Assembly (NCBI GenBank): GCA_963082975.1
Contig: OY720346.1
Coordinates: 45,609,296 to 45,673,295, forward strand
Source of the DNA: Labia minor
Lineage: Eukaryota; Arthropoda; Insecta; Dermaptera; Spongiphoridae
Direction: 5' to 3'
DNA length: 64,000 bases
This document shows, piece by piece, positions 59,501 to 64,000 of this stretch. Both the position numbers and the translations under genes were made by a program. The notes beneath the pieces are model-generated. The model had not been told where the DNA came from and searched no databases. It worked only from the letters and a program-made list of their open reading frames with translations. Every line of letters starts with the position of its first letter. The first letter of the stretch is position 1.

Positions 59501-60027
59501 GTTTATTTATATTTTATATCAAAATTTTGATTTTAAAGAATTACCTGAACTAGTTTATCCAACCCCAGAACATGAAAAAAGATAAAATTCATCAGATTTG
59601 AGGGGGGGGGATTATAACAGTATAGATTGGATGTAGTGGAATATTTATTTTTAAAAAATTTATACAAAAATAATTATAATATACAATTCCCAGCATAATT
59701 TATTAAAAGAAAACATATAATTTATTAGTTATTTAATTATTATTTTTTTAATTTCGTTTTTAATAATAATTATATAAATTATTGTCAGGTCCCGGAGGTC
59801 ATCCAGGTCATCTGGGCGCCGGTGGTCATCTACCTTCAGGCCCTGCCTCTGACATCAGCAACAGTAGTAGTGTCCATGGTTATCCTGACTTTCCACCAAG
59901 TCCCGACTCGTGGCTTGGTGAGGTGCCACCCTCAGGGGCAGCAGCAGCTGCAGCTGCTGCAGCCGCTGCTGTGGCTGCTGTAGCAGCCGCCTCTAGTGCC
60001 CAACAATCATCGGCCTCCCACTACTGA
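22219..60027 (+). CDS. Lim3: Lim3 (Lhx3/4-class) LIM-homeodomain transcription factor, whole seven-exon coding region
   Basis: Seven exons (22219-22330, 30554-30728, 35135-35337, 40249-40432, 45400-45548, 58206-58454, 59789-60027) join in frame into 1311 nt, 436 residues plus stop; every intron is GT-AG. LIM1 has zinc ligands C43, C46, H64, C67, C70, C73, C90 and D93. LIM2 has C102, C105, H124, C127, C130, C133, C153 and D156. The homeodomain spans about 174-233, with Q223 (position 50) and N224 (position 51) in the WFQNRRAK helix. The following block with [11 protein letters not shown] is diagnostic of Lim3/Lhx3/Lhx4. [11 protein letters not shown] and [13 protein letters not shown], recalled from insect Lim3, lie further on, before an alanine-rich tail (408-425). 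Known role of the family: a nuclear DNA-binding factor that works with LIM cofactors and Islet proteins in motor-neuron specification. The N-terminus before LIM1 is short (42 residues); a longer alternative first exon further upstream cannot be excluded. The assignment rests on recognised motifs, not on a search. Confidence 0.95.
22331..27459. other. Intron 1, first part: AT-rich
   Basis: Apart from scraps (a CGTCGGTCGG-family end at about 22546-22590 on the - strand, a LINE 3' scrap at about 23305-23350 on the - strand, a pure C run near 25340) this is low-complexity A/T sequence. A short GC-richer patch at 23725-23790 has no identifiable content. Confidence 0.5.
27468..27886. mobile_element. 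hAT-type miniature element, 419 bp
   Basis: Termini CAGTGTTTCCCAAACTTTTT and, inverted, CAGTGTTTCCTAATGTGTGG, each followed by GCGACCCGG-like sequence. A perfect 8-bp duplication ATATATAT flanks it (27460-27467, 27887-27894), though in TA-rich DNA that is weaker proof than usual. The interior is AT-rich with no transposase. Confidence 0.85.
27895..29437. other. Intron 1, middle part: AT-rich, nothing recognised
   Basis: A slightly GC-richer patch lies around 28590-28690. No ORF with content; the 71-codon + frame at 28991-29206 is low-complexity. Confidence 0.45.
29438..29713. mobile_element. TAGACGT foldback miniature element
   Basis: This 276-bp element is almost entirely palindromic. The ends are CCAGCAAGAACGTCGACGTC and, inverted, CCAGCGAGAACGTCGACGTC. 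The body consists of repeated TAGACGT/ACGTCTA units joined by TCTAGA and ATCAATT strings. No coding sequence. Superfamily unclear. Confidence 0.75.
29802..29937 (-). pseudogene. LINE 3'-end fragment with GATA tail
   Basis: On the - strand it reads the same end as at 7860-8000: gagatgggagaggg, then 'ttggagaaatgtgctccggc', then 'aagaacttttgaatttcgtg', then GATAGATA. A 5'-truncated, diverged copy in intron 1. Confidence 0.65.
29938..30553. other. End of intron 1
   Basis: AT-rich with nothing notable until the polypyrimidine-like run (ttttttgtgtttgtctgtgcag) before exon 2. The open frame reading into exon 2 from 30424 is intronic. Confidence 0.55.
30554..30728 (+). CDS. Lim3: Lim3 coding exon 2 (LIM domain 1)
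   Basis: The acceptor is tgtgcag|CTAGTATACC. The exon encodes [15 protein letters not shown] and the rest of LIM1 through CKEDFFK. The next AG, four bases on, would put the exon out of frame, so the first is used. The donor AA|GTGAGT splits a lysine codon completed by exon 3. Pattern and spacing of the eight zinc ligands are those of an Lhx3-class LIM1. Confidence 0.95.
30729..32966. other. Intron 2, first part
   Basis: AT-rich with several TA microsatellites (30800-30828, 32230-32250, 32550-32570). A + strand fragment of the LINE 3' end lies at about 31211-31355 ('gaagaatgtggttgctgcgg'). A single GC-richer patch at 31570-31720 has no identified content. Confidence 0.5.
32967..34210 (-). repeat. 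CGTCGGTCGG-family repeat split by a copy of itself
   Basis: Left part 32967-33447 and right part 34087-34210 are one - strand copy. The sequence breaks off at 'aataaaataaaatta' and resumes with 'aaaatgtttatatt', exactly as in the continuous copy at 63231-63787 read in reverse. Between them lies a full + strand copy. Confidence 0.8.
33448..34086 (+). repeat. Full CGTCGGTCGG-family copy nested in its own relative
   Basis: Starts AAGTTGACCTGTGGCCAG and ends TATCGTCGGTCGGTAAAAA, like the copy at 63231-63787. It carries two perfect CRE palindromes TGACGTCA (33627-33634, 33647-33654). Together with the outer copy it makes a palindromic region of about 1.2 kb that could fold back. Confidence 0.8.
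34568..34835 (-). repeat. Solo arm of the 9429-12495 composite family
   Basis: Starts GGAGTGTCTCTACTCGACTA as the right arm does at 10772 and continues through 'tcaagctgaaattctatatc' before losing similarity. Truncated. Confidence 0.75.
35135..35337 (+). CDS. Lim3: Lim3 coding exon 3 (LIM domain 2)
   Basis: The acceptor is gcattag|GCGGTACGG and the donor is AAAG|GTCAGT. The exon encodes [19 protein letters not shown] and the rest of LIM2 to EAAKTK. The segment [18 protein letters not shown] is characteristic of Lhx3-class LIM2 and separates this gene from Lim1/Lhx1. The ligands are C102, C105, H124, C127, C130, C133, C153 and D156. Confidence 0.95.
35338..36514. other. Intron 3, first part
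   Basis: AT-rich. 35700-36080 looks like an unplaced repeat: a GTCTGTCT run, then a hairpin GAGGGG-TTTCTT-CCCCTC at about 36063-36080. No matching second copy exists in this window. A long TA microsatellite is at 36190-36256. Confidence 0.4.
36515..37132. mobile_element. 0.6-kb element with about 130-bp terminal inverted repeats
   Basis: Left AAAATAACGTTTTGCCAATGG-type end (from about 36541) pairs with an inverted copy on the right (to about 37104). The match includes 'ctataagcttgacaaagttt' and extends outward into 'ataatataaatataaaa'. The inner edges are AACGAAAAACGTTGGG and its inverse. The interior is AT-rich and non-coding. Confidence 0.75.
37290..37510 (+). mobile_element. tRNA-derived SINE, copy 2
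   Basis: B-box-like GGATTCAAGTCC (37304-37315) is followed by the SINE body (CCTGGCAAGGGGATTTCTCT, 'gatcaaaattgggaaagcta', 'gatcaagaaaatcaaggtaa') and a GC-richer tail not seen in copy 1. Its tRNA head is incomplete. Confidence 0.7.
37511..40248. other. Intron 3, last part
   Basis: 37511-39700 is moderately AT-rich, partly single-copy in look, with a diffuse region of TGAATC/AGATTC-like strings (38450-39080) and no ORF. At 39703 a hAT-like left end starts (CAGCGCCGGATAAAGGGGCG) with related sequence to about 39920; its right end was not found. Confidence 0.4.
40249..40432 (+). CDS. Lim3: Lim3 coding exon 4 (linker and most of the homeodomain)
   Basis: The acceptor ttggtcag|AGGGCGG gives a linker [14 protein letters not shown] leading into the homeodomain, ending at WFQN plus two bases of an arginine codon. 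The donor is AACAG|GTAAAT. A second AG 24 bases upstream (exon start 40225) is also in frame and would add eight residues, so the boundary has a plausible alternative. The pyrimidine tract is weak for both. Confidence 0.9.
40503..40576 (-). pseudogene. LINE 3'-end fragment in intron 4
   Basis: On the - strand it reads a diverged 'ttagaggaatatggtcgttg' then 'ctttcgagttcacaagagcc'. A short truncated copy just after exon 4. Confidence 0.45.
40577..41415. other. Intron 4, AT-rich, nothing recognised
   Basis: No repeat ends could be paired and no ORF has content. Confidence 0.45.
41416..41475 (-). mobile_element. tRNA-like SINE head
   Basis: On the - strand the sequence has an A-box-like TGGTTAAGTGGTTAGCACG and a B-box-like GTGTTCGGGC at a tRNA-like distance. 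No full cloverleaf or intact acceptor stem can be drawn, so it is a remnant and not a tRNA gene. Confidence 0.45.
41590..42093 (+). mobile_element. Helitron B, 504 bp
   Basis: The 5' end TCTTATATATAAAATTCTCG follows an A; the 3' end CTAG precedes a T. The 3' hairpin GAGCGCC-GAA-GGCGCTC lies at 42066-42082. The 5' 230 bp match Helitron C. About 41826-41872 holds an inverted copy of the Helitron A 5' end, so B is a chimera. Before the 3' end it carries about 60 bp of the LINE 3' region joined straight to TCGGGGG. Confidence 0.85.
42094..43860. other. Intron 4, AT-rich with a LINE fragment
   Basis: About 42830-43045 on the + strand is a degraded LINE 3' end ('gttggaggaatgtagtttct' then GCAGCCAAGAAT). 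Otherwise low-complexity, with T-rich runs. Confidence 0.45.
43861..44560. promoter_or_regulatory. Intron 4 GC-richer island, candidate regulatory DNA
   Basis: A (TC)n run (43890-43921) and a GA-rich stretch (44025-44055) could bind GAGA-type factors. 44060-44480 is non-repetitive and GC-richer, with a CCAAT string and a perfect CRE palindrome TGACGTCA (44410-44417). No coding frame continues across it. Candidate enhancer. Confidence 0.35.
44906..45259. mobile_element. hAT-type miniature element, 354 bp
   Basis: Ends CAGTGATCCCCAAAGGGG and, inverted, CAGAGGTTCTCAAACTTTTT. The flanking octamers gaataaaa (44898-44905) and gtataaaa (45260-45267) match at seven of eight positions. Strings such as 'gggtctatg' appear near both ends. 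No transposase. Confidence 0.8.
45400..45548 (+). CDS. Lim3: Lim3 coding exon 5 (end of homeodomain, Lim3-specific block)
   Basis: The acceptor aaatttcag|ACGTGCC completes the split arginine and gives [19 protein letters not shown], then [11 protein letters not shown]. This block directly after the homeodomain is shared by Lim3, Lhx3 and Lhx4. The rest is charged and not diagnostic. The donor is CACG|GTCAGT. The frame stays open for 42 more codons past the donor (to 45676), so intron retention would give an alternative C-terminus; no evidence that it does. Confidence 0.93.
45549..47100. other. Intron 5, first part
   Basis: AT-rich. About 46370-46737 ends in a hAT-like right terminus (inverted CAGGGCCCGCTCTAGATGAC) preceded by CCGCCCCGGACAAATGCC; the left end is not certain. 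Possible LINE scrap at 46275-46330. Confidence 0.4.
47101..47420. promoter_or_regulatory. Intron 5 GC-richer island 1, candidate regulatory DNA
   Basis: Non-repetitive, with three E-boxes: CATGTG (47158), CATATG (47253) and CAGGTG (47270). Frames here on both strands lack recognisable protein. Confidence 0.35.
47421..48500. other. Intron 5, AT-rich, nothing recognised
   Basis: No paired repeat ends. 47930-48170 is slightly GC-richer without identified content. Confidence 0.4.
48501..49024 (+). repeat. CGTCGGTCGG-family repeat, uninterrupted copy
   Basis: Starts GAGCTGTGGCCAGGCACAG and ends TATCGTCGGTCGGTAAAAA. This is the closest relative of the copy at 13198-16655 and shows what that copy looked like before the LTR insertion. 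Confidence 0.8.
49030..49560 (+). pseudogene. Cluster of degraded LINE 3'-end fragments
   Basis: At least three pieces: - strand 49035-49090 ('cacattcctccaaccttcc'), + strand 49130-49320 ('cagagaacacctgttatcat' and then 'agaaatgtggttactggggt'), and a weak + strand piece 49420-49560. All belong to the family seen at 7500-8000. Confidence 0.55.
49561..50714. other. Intron 5, AT-rich, nothing recognised
   Basis: No features beyond low-complexity A/T. Confidence 0.45.
50715..50930 (-). mobile_element. tRNA-derived SINE, copy 3
   Basis: On the - strand a B-box-like GGATTCAATTCC (50904-50915) is followed by CCGGGTCTGGCAGGACAATT, then 'attaaaattgggatattact', the same body as copies 1 and 2. A TA run lies at its tRNA-head side. 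Confidence 0.7.
51420..51660. promoter_or_regulatory. Intron 5 GC-richer island 2, candidate regulatory DNA
   Basis: Unique-looking sequence with E-boxes CACGTG (51569-51574) and CAGGTG (51584-51589), a G run and CCACGCGTGACG. No coding frame. Confidence 0.35.
51725..52966 (-). mobile_element. Young 5'-truncated RTE-like LINE
   Basis: Flanked by a perfect 13-bp target duplication TTAAACTTTAAAT (51712-51724 and 52967-52979). The 3' end is a (TAA)n tail. The 5' truncation falls just before [20 protein letters not shown], inside the reverse transcriptase. The remaining frame is open to its stop, which with the perfect duplication suggests recent insertion. Confidence 0.9.
51782..52966 (-). CDS. 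LINE reverse transcriptase, C-terminal part
   Basis: An open frame of about 394 codons without the ORF's own start. Motifs in order: FVDFKQAYD (palm block A), [10 protein letters not shown], the catalytic FADD (as [10 protein letters not shown]), YLGVKL, then thumb and C-terminal sequence [19 protein letters not shown] and [12 protein letters not shown]. The enzyme copies LINE RNA into the target site. Fingers and the endonuclease are missing because of 5' truncation, so it cannot work alone. RTE-like by motif wording; the clade is not proven. Long + strand frames across it are shadows. Confidence 0.88.
   Translation of the reverse strand: MLGSTIDQIFSLKEIQASAYEYGMRLFVVFVDFKQAYDRINRNEMFKVLNDMGLPSKLGRLIRMTLTETKNEVTWKGKNSDEFEVKRGLRQGDPLSTTLFNLVMESIMRECKIMTKETIFKNNHQVIAFADDLAIIARSKTELKKVMKNLIETAGKFGMIINEEKTKYMEMGREEEENEESISVEHEGKVYNFERVKEFIYLGVKLEERGGGMGEVKMRTMKGSQVYGRLGKLMRTKVISRKSKERIYRSIIRPTVMYGSETWVLGRAEEEVLERWERSILRGIYGGVKSAEGWRRRSNDELKELFAEPLIVPLIKSQRLRWFGHVQRMENTRMPKLVTKRRPVGKKRRGRPRKRWFDEVANDLRRMKIGCWREKTEEREEWREIVGRSKHELN
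52980..53615. other. Intron 5, AT-rich, nothing recognised
   Basis: Low-complexity A/T between the LINE and Helitron C. Confidence 0.5.
53616..54269 (-). mobile_element. Helitron C, 654 bp
   Basis: On the - strand: 5' end TCTTATATATAAAATTCTCG after an A (from 54269), 3' hairpin GAGCGCC-GAA-GGCGCTC, and CTAG before a T (53616-53619). It shares both ends and the LINE segment with Helitron B. The middle instead has a tRNA-like stretch (about 53935-54000, with AGTTCGAAAC as a B-box-like T arm). Confidence 0.85.
54270..54945. other. Intron 5, AT-rich with a Helitron scrap
   Basis: At about 54875-54905 'gaggctccgcccccgtgcat' resembles the inner 3' palindrome of the Helitrons. Nothing else recognised. 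Confidence 0.45.
54946..55192 (-). mobile_element. Helitron D, 247 bp, lacking the 3' hairpin
   Basis: On the - strand: 5' end TCTATATATTTAAAAGAC after an A, 3' end CTAG before a T (54946-54949), and GGGGGCGGAGCCC-type sequence as in A to C. The GAGCGCC-GAA-GGCGCTC hairpin is absent: the sequence runs from 'ctaggtgtgaa' straight into GAGCAGCTAG. Probably immobile now. Confidence 0.75.
55193..56160. other. Intron 5, AT-rich, nothing recognised
   Basis: Contains a TA microsatellite (55911-55941). Confidence 0.5.
56161..56510. promoter_or_regulatory. Intron 5 GC-richer island 3 with an RFX X-box, candidate enhancer
   Basis: A non-repetitive stretch bounded by AT-rich DNA and a long TA run (56521-56561). 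It contains a perfect palindromic X-box (56281-56294), an E-box CAGGTG (56472-56477) and clustered ATTAAT strings. No protein frame is recognisable. Confidence 0.45.
56281..56294. promoter_or_regulatory. RFX X-box
   Basis: GTTGCCTGGGCAAC fits the full palindromic RFX consensus (GTNRCC, 0-3 spacer, RGYAAC) with a 2-bp spacer. RFX proteins bind such sites at ciliary and sensory-neuron genes. Whether it acts on Lim3 is unknown. Confidence 0.5.
56562..58205. other. End of intron 5, AT-rich
   Basis: GA run at about 56695-56715 and a G run near 56731-56742; otherwise A/T-rich. T-rich tract before the exon 6 acceptor. Confidence 0.5.
58206..58454 (+). CDS. Lim3: Lim3 coding exon 6 (C-terminal region)
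   Basis: The acceptor is gttgcag|ACCTGAAC. The exon starts [20 protein letters not shown], a segment matching the insect Lim3 C-terminal region as I remember it. A glycine/proline/serine-rich stretch of about 60 residues follows. It is strikingly GC-rich against its AT-rich flanks. The donor is CTCG|GTAAAC. Long open frames on the other strand here come from base composition, not genes. Confidence 0.93.
58455..59788. other. Intron 6
   Basis: AT-rich, 1334 bp, the shortest intron. No repeats could be paired; 'agggtgtcctgtaaatgctc' at about 59355 faintly resembles a transposon end. Confidence 0.5.
59789..60027 (+). CDS. Lim3: Lim3 coding exon 7 (terminal exon)
   Basis: The acceptor attgtcag|GTCCCGG completes a glycine codon. 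The exon encodes a Gly/His-rich run, then [15 protein letters not shown], a conserved insect Lim3 motif, then an alanine tract (11 Ala, then Ala/Val) and the end SSASHY. The alanine codons are mixed (GCA, GCT, GCC), so the tract is not a pure triplet repeat. The stop is TGA at 60025-60027. Confidence 0.93.
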
Positions 60028-61174
60028 CCAACAACTGCTGTGAATAAATTGTGATCCGAGATAAAAAAACTTATTAAAAGTATCCGAAGATTACATCCAA
60101 TTCGATCTCTTTAAATCCTATCCTATGCCAATATCTATAATGAATGATATTTATTAAAGAATTTTATTTTATACGTCCTTTAACTGTATTCCATTCATAT
60201 CTATAAAGAGAAATTATCAATAGGCAAAAAACAAAAACAAAATATAATTTTAAATTATTTAAGAAAATATTGTTTATATGTATAATTTATAAGATAATAT
60301 CAAATATAATAAAAAAAGCATATAAATTGTCACTTTGTATATACATATTGTAGATATATTATTTGATTTTGTTTAAATCGTAAAAATTGATTTTTGATAA
60401 TTTGAAACTCTACACTCCCTAGATTCACTTTTTTATTATGTATATCTGCATATATGTGAGTATATATATAATCTAATTTATTAGAGTTGGGATTTGGGTT
60501 CATTTTTATAAAACGGTATGCTTGTACACTGAATATAAATATATAACTAATATTTCTTAAAAATTCATACATTATAAAATAGATACAAGTTAAATGATCC
60601 AGAGTATTAGGCTATAAATATTTATAAAAACTGATTTACAAGTTTTAAATATACTATAATATAATTAAAAAAAAATTGTTTATTAGTTCATTTTTATTTT
60701 GTTCTTAATTGTGGTATATAAATATGTAGAAAGATGTAATTGTTATATATATATAATATTTTGTTTAACATAAAAAAACAATTGAATGTATCCTATATTA
60801 TTTTTAATTAATTTATGATATTAAAAATAAAGAATTACCATAATATCAATGTTCATAAGTAAGATTTCAAACTATATTTTTACATATTGATTAATAAGTA
60901 CTTAATAAATATAAATAAAAAGAAAAAAATGTATTAATTTCTCTAATTAAATATAAGATGAATAAATTTTTATATTATTTTATCAATAAAATAAAAACAA
61001 TTTAATAATTATCAGTCGATTTTATATAATGAATGGAATATTTTTAAATTGACAATAATTTTATTATATTTATAATAAATAAAATATATATTATACAAAT
61101 ATTTCAATATTAAATGAGGATTGAAAGATTTTATGTTGTCATTCATTATAGGTATACAATATATACAGTATGTT

Positions 61175-61208
<34 letters not shown>

Positions 61209-63230
61209 TCAATGTAAAAACTATTTATTCACTGAACAAATTTTTACAAAAAATACATGATAAACAAACATTTCTTCATATAATATAAATTCTTTTCTTA
61301 ATAAAATTCAATCAATAGAAAAAATTATGTTTATTGTTCTAAATCTAAATAATTTAACTATTTTGTGTCAAAATTTGTTTTGTAAATGAATACTTTTTAC
61401 ATTTATTGTATATAAACTGTATATAGGGTAAAAATTAATATCTATACCTTTAAATAATATACATATATATATATAAAATAAATTTAATTATTATTATTAT
61501 TATATTATATATTACTATGTTAATAAATGTTTTTTTAATTAAATTATTATTTATATTTTGTTCTAATTTTTTAAAAACCTTTTTAAGTTAATTTTTTATG
61601 AAAAAAAATAAAAATGTATTTATTTGAGTATTTAATTATTATTTATCAAAATTTATAAACGATTTTGAATAACAAATATAATTTAAATAATTCAGGATAT
61701 TTTTTAAAGTTATCTAATATATATATTATTATTAAATATATGTTGGGGTGGGAGTGGGGAAGAGTAGAGGTATATTTGTTTATATTTATTTTAATATAAT
61801 TTATTTCATATTTAAAAAAAAAATAAATGAATATCATATAAAAATATAATTTAAATAAATAATTATAAATTAATATTCTAAATGAATGCAAGGGCTTGCT
61901 AAAACAAACAGGGCTGTAGATATTCCAATGGTCAATAAAACTAAAAAAATTCAAAGTTTCAAAAATAAAGTTTCTTATTTAAATTCCCTAAAGTTTAAAT
62001 TACTTATATTTTTTAAAAAAATATTTTTGTGAGTTTAATGGATTAAATTAAATAGAAATTATCATTTTATGAAATTCACTAACAAAAAAAAAAATTAAAA
62101 AATTTTAAATAAAATAATATTCTTTTTTTCATTTTACTAATATTTAAGTAAATAAATTTAAAATTAAAAAATGATAAATTTACAAAAGTAAATAATAATA
62201 ATAATAATATTAAAAAACGAGGAACGAAAAATTAAAACAAAAAACCAAAATGCCTTTCAAAATTGTGTAATTTTAACAAATAAAAAATAATTAATATAAA
62301 AAAAGAAAGAAAAAATAATTATACGATATATATAACAAATTATGATAAATCTAAAGATGTATGAAATATGTAAATAAATATAAATATATATAAATAAATA
62401 AAAGAAATCCTAAAATAATCAAAAAATAAATAAATAAAATAAAAATAAAAAATAATCTTCTCACTTTCGCCCCATACATAAACATATGTAATTATATATA
62501 TAAAATTCTCAGATAATGAATTCTAAGTGTTGTTGTTGTTGTTTTTTGTTTTCCTATCATGAAAATAAATGAACAAGAGTGGAAGAAGAAAAATATTAAA
62601 GTCAAATTATTCTACTTCTAGTTAGTACAAATGTAAATATTCCAAATGTTTGATAATAATAAATAAATTTTAAAAAAATATATGACTTTTTTTGATAATA
62701 GAAAAAAAGGAAATTAATATGTACTATGAAAAATAAGATTGAGAAAGCATAAGATTTAATTATTTTAAAATTATTTCTTTAATATTGATGACATTATAAT
62801 AAATCATAATTAAGTATCATAATCACTATTATGTTCAAAAATATAAAACATTCGATCTTACATCATTCTATAAGATAAAGCCTGATTCATAAAATAGTCA
62901 ATTGAGATTCAAATTCAATCCAAATCCGAAAGTCAAAAAATTGAAATATTTTAATTTTGAAATTCTTAGATATTTATTTATATTTATTATATGATTAATT
63001 ACTATAAGATAATCACTGAAGAAACTGTTTATTTTAATTTTGATAAAAATTATGCAGATTCAATGTTTATTTCAAAGCTCTCTTAATAAGTGATTTTGCA
63101 AAAAATAGTCGTTTCCAAGATTAAAAACATATATTAATATAAAGTAATATAGCAATGTTTGTTTATCCGTTTCATGTGACGTCATCATAAGAATTAGCGT
63201 ATCATTCTACTGTCTTATAAATAAGTTGAC
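60028..63230. other. Lim3 3' UTR and downstream AT-rich flank
   Basis: The 3' UTR begins here but its end cannot be fixed. Very AT-rich throughout, with TA microsatellites (61175-61205) and AAT runs. No other gene is recognised; the 102-codon - strand frame at 61646-61954 is low-complexity. Confidence 0.5.
60043..60048 (+). terminator. First AATAAA after the Lim3 stop codon
   Basis: This AATAAA lies 16 bases after the stop. That is very close, and the following 4 kb is so AT-rich that many AATAAA strings occur. The true polyadenylation site may be anywhere downstream. Confidence 0.25.
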
Positions 63231-63787
63231 CTGTGGCCAGGTCCGATCCGACCGACGTTTGAAGTAAATTAATTTCCAGCTACAGAAACAATTTCAAATA
63301 ATTTTAATATATCTATTAATACAATAAAAAACAGATATGGATACATAAATAATAAATATAATATTTTTAATTTTATTTTATATATAATATATATGTAAGA
63401 CCAGGCTGTGTCGTCATGAATGGCTGGATGACGTCATATAATTTTAAATTAAGAAAAAACTAATAAAGATGATTTTTCTCGAGGATAAAACCAATACAAA
63501 GTGCATGATTCGTGTGGTGATATTTAAAAAATCTCCTCATGTGAAATTTGGTGTAAAAATAACCCTTCCCTTCCTACCGTCGATCGCTAATACTACCACT
63601 TCCGGTTTCCGGATTGGCACCAAAAGTTGATCAATTCATCATACTGATGCATTAAGTAAATATACATCATGCTAAAAATACTTTTTTCTGTTAAGAAAAT
63701 GCTTGATTCGTGGAGATATGTAAAAATCTCCACATGTGAAATTTGGTGTGAAAACAATACTCGCTTAATATCGTCGGTCGATAAAAA
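63231..63787 (+). repeat. CGTCGGTCGG-family repeat, near-full copy
   Basis: Starts AAGTTGACCTGTGGCCAGG and ends TCGTCGGTCGATAAAAA. Compared with the copy at 33448-34086 it lacks the ACGG/GACA run and adjoining sequence ('aaatataccaaatt...' onward), a clean internal loss. It carries one TGACGTCA. Confidence 0.8.
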
Positions 63788-64000
63788 TATATTATTAAAA
63801 TTAAAATTTTTATTATTTAATCATTTAAAATTTTATATAAAAACAACATATAAAGCACATTTTGTATTTTTTTTTTTTATCAAATAAATTTTTTCATGTT
63901 TTTTTTATATTTTTCCCTTTAAGTTATGAATGTTTAATTACTTTTAAGTAAGTAAAACTTCCTTCAATAATTATTTTATAAATACTCCCATCTTTATTTT

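Overview
This window is AT-rich animal DNA from an arthropod, most probably an insect. I cannot name the species; the mix of Helitrons, RTE-like LINEs and hAT/mariner miniatures would suit a large-intron insect such as a hemipteran, which is inference only. The one host gene I can support is on the + strand: a complete Lim3 (Lhx3/Lhx4 class) LIM-homeodomain transcription factor gene. It has seven coding exons from 22219 to 60027. All six splice junctions keep the frame and give a 436-residue protein: short N-terminus, LIM1, LIM2, homeodomain, the Lim3-specific block after the homeodomain, conserved C-terminal motifs and an alanine-rich tail.

Layout. 1-21940 is upstream DNA: GC-richer islands that may be regulatory (about 590-1140, 2930-3480, 18180-18540, 18890-19210) set among transposons. 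These include a mariner miniature, a hAT miniature, a tRNA-derived SINE, a 2.4-kb Helitron carrying a dead LINE, a large inverted-arm composite with a pogo-like element inside it, and a gag-only LTR element inserted into an older repeat. 21940-22218 is the probable promoter and 5' leader. Introns 1 to 6 (8.2, 4.4, 4.9, 5.0, 12.7 and 1.3 kb) hold most of the rest. Intron 1 has a hAT miniature and a 276-bp foldback built of TAGACGT units. Intron 2 has a repeat inserted into an inverted copy of itself. Intron 3 has a 0.6-kb long-TIR element and a SINE. Intron 4 has a short Helitron and a hAT miniature. Intron 5 has a young LINE with a perfect target duplication, two Helitrons, a SINE and three GC-richer islands, one with a perfect palindromic RFX X-box. 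60028-64000 is AT-rich 3' flank ending in one more repeat copy.

How it fits together. Lim3 is the only cellular gene; its product is expected to act in motor-neuron and other neural fate choice with LIM cofactors (family knowledge). Everything else is either candidate cis-regulatory DNA for Lim3 or mobile DNA. The nesting gives a relative order of insertion: the CGTCGGTCGG repeat came before the LTR element; the inverted arms came before the pogo-like element; and a Helitron carrying a LINE segment resembles the likely parent of the shorter Helitrons. No CRISPR array, operon or functional tRNA/rRNA gene was found. I saw nothing that amounts to a wholly new system. The most unusual items are the self-nested repeat, the inverted-arm composite, the octamer-dense pogo-like element, the TAGACGT foldback and the gag-protease-coiled-coil element.
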